A stretch of DNA of 64,000 nt from Viscum album (lineage: Eukaryota; Streptophyta; Magnoliopsida; Santalales; Viscaceae): the NCBI GenBank assembly GCA_963277665.1, contig OY728147.1:1265415424-1265479423 (forward strand), given 5' to 3'. The notes beneath the pieces were generated by a model that was not told where the DNA came from, searched no databases, and saw nothing but the letters and a program-made list of their open reading frames with translations. Within the stretch, counting starts at the first letter, position 1. Each line of letters starts with the position of its first letter. This document shows, one piece after another, positions 62,601 through 64,000 of the stretch. Position numbers and translations under genes: made by a program.

Positions 62601-64000
62601 AAACAATTTTACTTTTACTATGACTACTTTTCCTTTCACACTATATAATTACTATACATACAAAAAAAATTAATAAATAACACCAATTGGATACTTTATG
62701 AAATATTTAACATTATAATTATTATTTTATCAATATATATATTTTTATTAATTATATATCATTTAATAAAATATTGTTTATTTTATAATCTAAATTATGT
62801 CAATTTTGAAACTATTTATGACATGACTTGTTAAAAAATAATAACATATAAAATACTTCCAATAACAACATTAACTAATAACTAACATGTACTAGTAATG
62901 CATTAAATTTTTTTGATGGAATCAAATATATCAAAAGATATTTATTTTAATATTATGAATATCATTTATTTGATTCATCCATTACTAAATCTATTACCAC
63001 ATCATTACTGTGTAACAATTCCAATTACCTATATAATGTCTAAAAATTATAAATAAATCATCATTATTTATATAAAAAAATTAACATTATAATTACTATT
63101 TATAATCGACCATATCACTTATATAATATGTAATTATAATTGATATAATTATTAGAATTTTAATATGACATTATTAACTCTCCGTTAAATGAAATAAAAT
63201 AAAGGACCTAATCTGACACAAGTGGCATAAAAAGGATCGTATTTTCTACATAAGGTTTATTTTGGTAGAAATAAACAAATACAATGAAAATATAACATGT
63301 TTTAGTAAAATTTTATATTATTATAATATCATTATTATTTACATTTCATTAATCTATTTACATATAACCGTGGTAAATAGTATTCAAATGTTAATATTCA
63401 TCAAAATTATTTTGATCCTGTTATACCACAGTTTTCATAATTATTAAATAAAAATATTTCCATTTTTCAAAATTCAATTCACAGAACAGTAAAATGATTT
63501 TTAATGCTAATCCCATAATTGTGGCTTGATGGTGGGTAAAAGATATGATCAAAAATTAAATAATTGTTTATATCTAAATATATTTTAAGAATGATTCCAA
63601 TGACATATGTTGTATTAAATTATTTATTATTTATATATTGTGGCTTTAATTTTAATTTAAAGTAAAATAATTATTTTAGTAAGAAATTCATGTTTTAATA
63701 ACATTGTAGTATTTTTCCATATTCCTCAAATTTCGAAGTTTTTCCAAATAAATACCAAAAAATCACTCTATGTTAATTTAGTCATTAAAAATTCATAAAT
63801 AATGACTATTTTATCAAATTAATTTTTTATGAGTTTCTAAAATGAATATTATTATTTTTTATATATGGACATGAAAAGTAGTTCATTTGTGAAAATGTTT
63901 GTTTTAAATATATAATGAATTTAACAAAAAATTTATTGTTCATTATAAAAAAATAATTAATAATTTTTTCAAAGATCATATTACTCTTCATATTAAAATA
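59618..64000 (-). repeat. Element 3 5' LTR, cut by the window end
   Basis: The uninterrupted partner of the 3' LTR. The missing end, compared with 56600-56891, is about 265 bases. It holds the site equivalent to the target of element 1, unoccupied, at about 60848-60860. Short frames (61910-62095, 63262-63447) are not credible genes. Confidence 0.85.
60130..60282. repeat. 31-bp minisatellite, second LTR copy
   Basis: Units of an ATCTT(A/G)GTAGTCAT(A/G)GTTCAC type, about five, matching the array at 42425-42577 unit for unit. Confidence 0.75.

Larger units (their letters stand above)
41911..64000 (-). mobile_element. Element 3: long-LTR retrotransposon with a shrunken interior
   Basis: The 3' LTR is at 41911-43191 plus 53524-56891, split by element 1. 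The internal region is 56892-59617. The 5' LTR runs from 59618 past the window end. The 3' LTR totals about 4.65 kb, so the 5' copy should end near position 64265, outside the window. A polypurine tract and a primer-binding site relic mark the inner borders, and the interior holds gag traces on the minus strand. LTRs longer than the interior point to a non-autonomous or deletion-derived element. Confidence 0.8.

Noticed and set aside
41911..64000. Segmental duplication of the region around 42-43 kb and 53-57 kb with 59.6-64 kb
   Set aside because: The polypurine tract at 56892 and the primer-site relic at 59602 show that the two copies are the LTRs of one retrotransposon, not a genomic duplication.
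1..64000. tRNA, rRNA, organelle-derived inserts or intact host genes
   Set aside because: None was recognised by eye. A covariance-model scan and a plastid/mitochondrial search would be needed to exclude short ones.

Overview
The window looks like nuclear heterochromatic DNA from a seed plant with a repeat-rich genome. The evidence is the set of plant-type transposons it carries (Ty3/gypsy chromoviruses of Tekay/Del type, a Ty1/copia relic and a CACTA/En-Spm transposon), the very AT-rich and stop-riddled sequence, and the absence of any recognisable host gene, tRNA, rRNA or prokaryotic feature. Every coding segment I can identify belongs to a transposable element, and none is intact. The species cannot be named from the sequence.

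Layout. 1-4006: a diverged, window-truncated long terminal repeat (LTR) related to that of element 3 below. About 4478-5240: a + strand Ty1/copia reverse transcriptase (RT) relic. About 5844-17151: an old CACTA transposon with subterminal repeats at both ends, an almost pure A/T block, two transposase relics (a TNP2-like N-terminal part and a DUF4216-like C-terminal part) and a roughly 178-bp tandem satellite of about 15 units. 17152-22600: AT-rich sequence with no recognisable gene. About 22600-28074: element 4, a - strand chromovirus reduced by deletion to LTR, integrase and partial LTR. 28075-32639: unassigned. About 32640-41910: element 2, a + strand chromovirus with decayed gag-pol, whose 3' LTR is cut at 41910. 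41911 to the window end: element 3, a - strand element with about 4.65-kb LTRs and only about 2.7 kb of internal sequence, inserted into the 3' LTR of element 2. 43192-53523: element 1, the youngest, a 10.3-kb - strand Tekay-type chromovirus inserted into the 3' LTR of element 3.

The right half is therefore a three-layer nest (1 inside 3 inside 2), and the degree of decay agrees with that order. Element 1 still shows gag, protease, RT, RNase H, integrase and chromodomain in the order typical of chromoviruses, but every catalytic centre I could locate carries a substitution, and stop codons are frequent. Several of the stops look like C-to-T changes at CGA or CAG codons, as expected for long-methylated repeats. 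The uninterrupted partner of the disrupted LTR (59618 onward) preserves an unoccupied equivalent of the element 1 target site.

The least explained item is a small coding-strand ORF in the U3 part of the element 1 LTR. Its predicted protein resembles that of an ORF at the equivalent place in the much older element 4, and a matching segment occurs in element 2. It may be an accessory gene of this chromovirus family.
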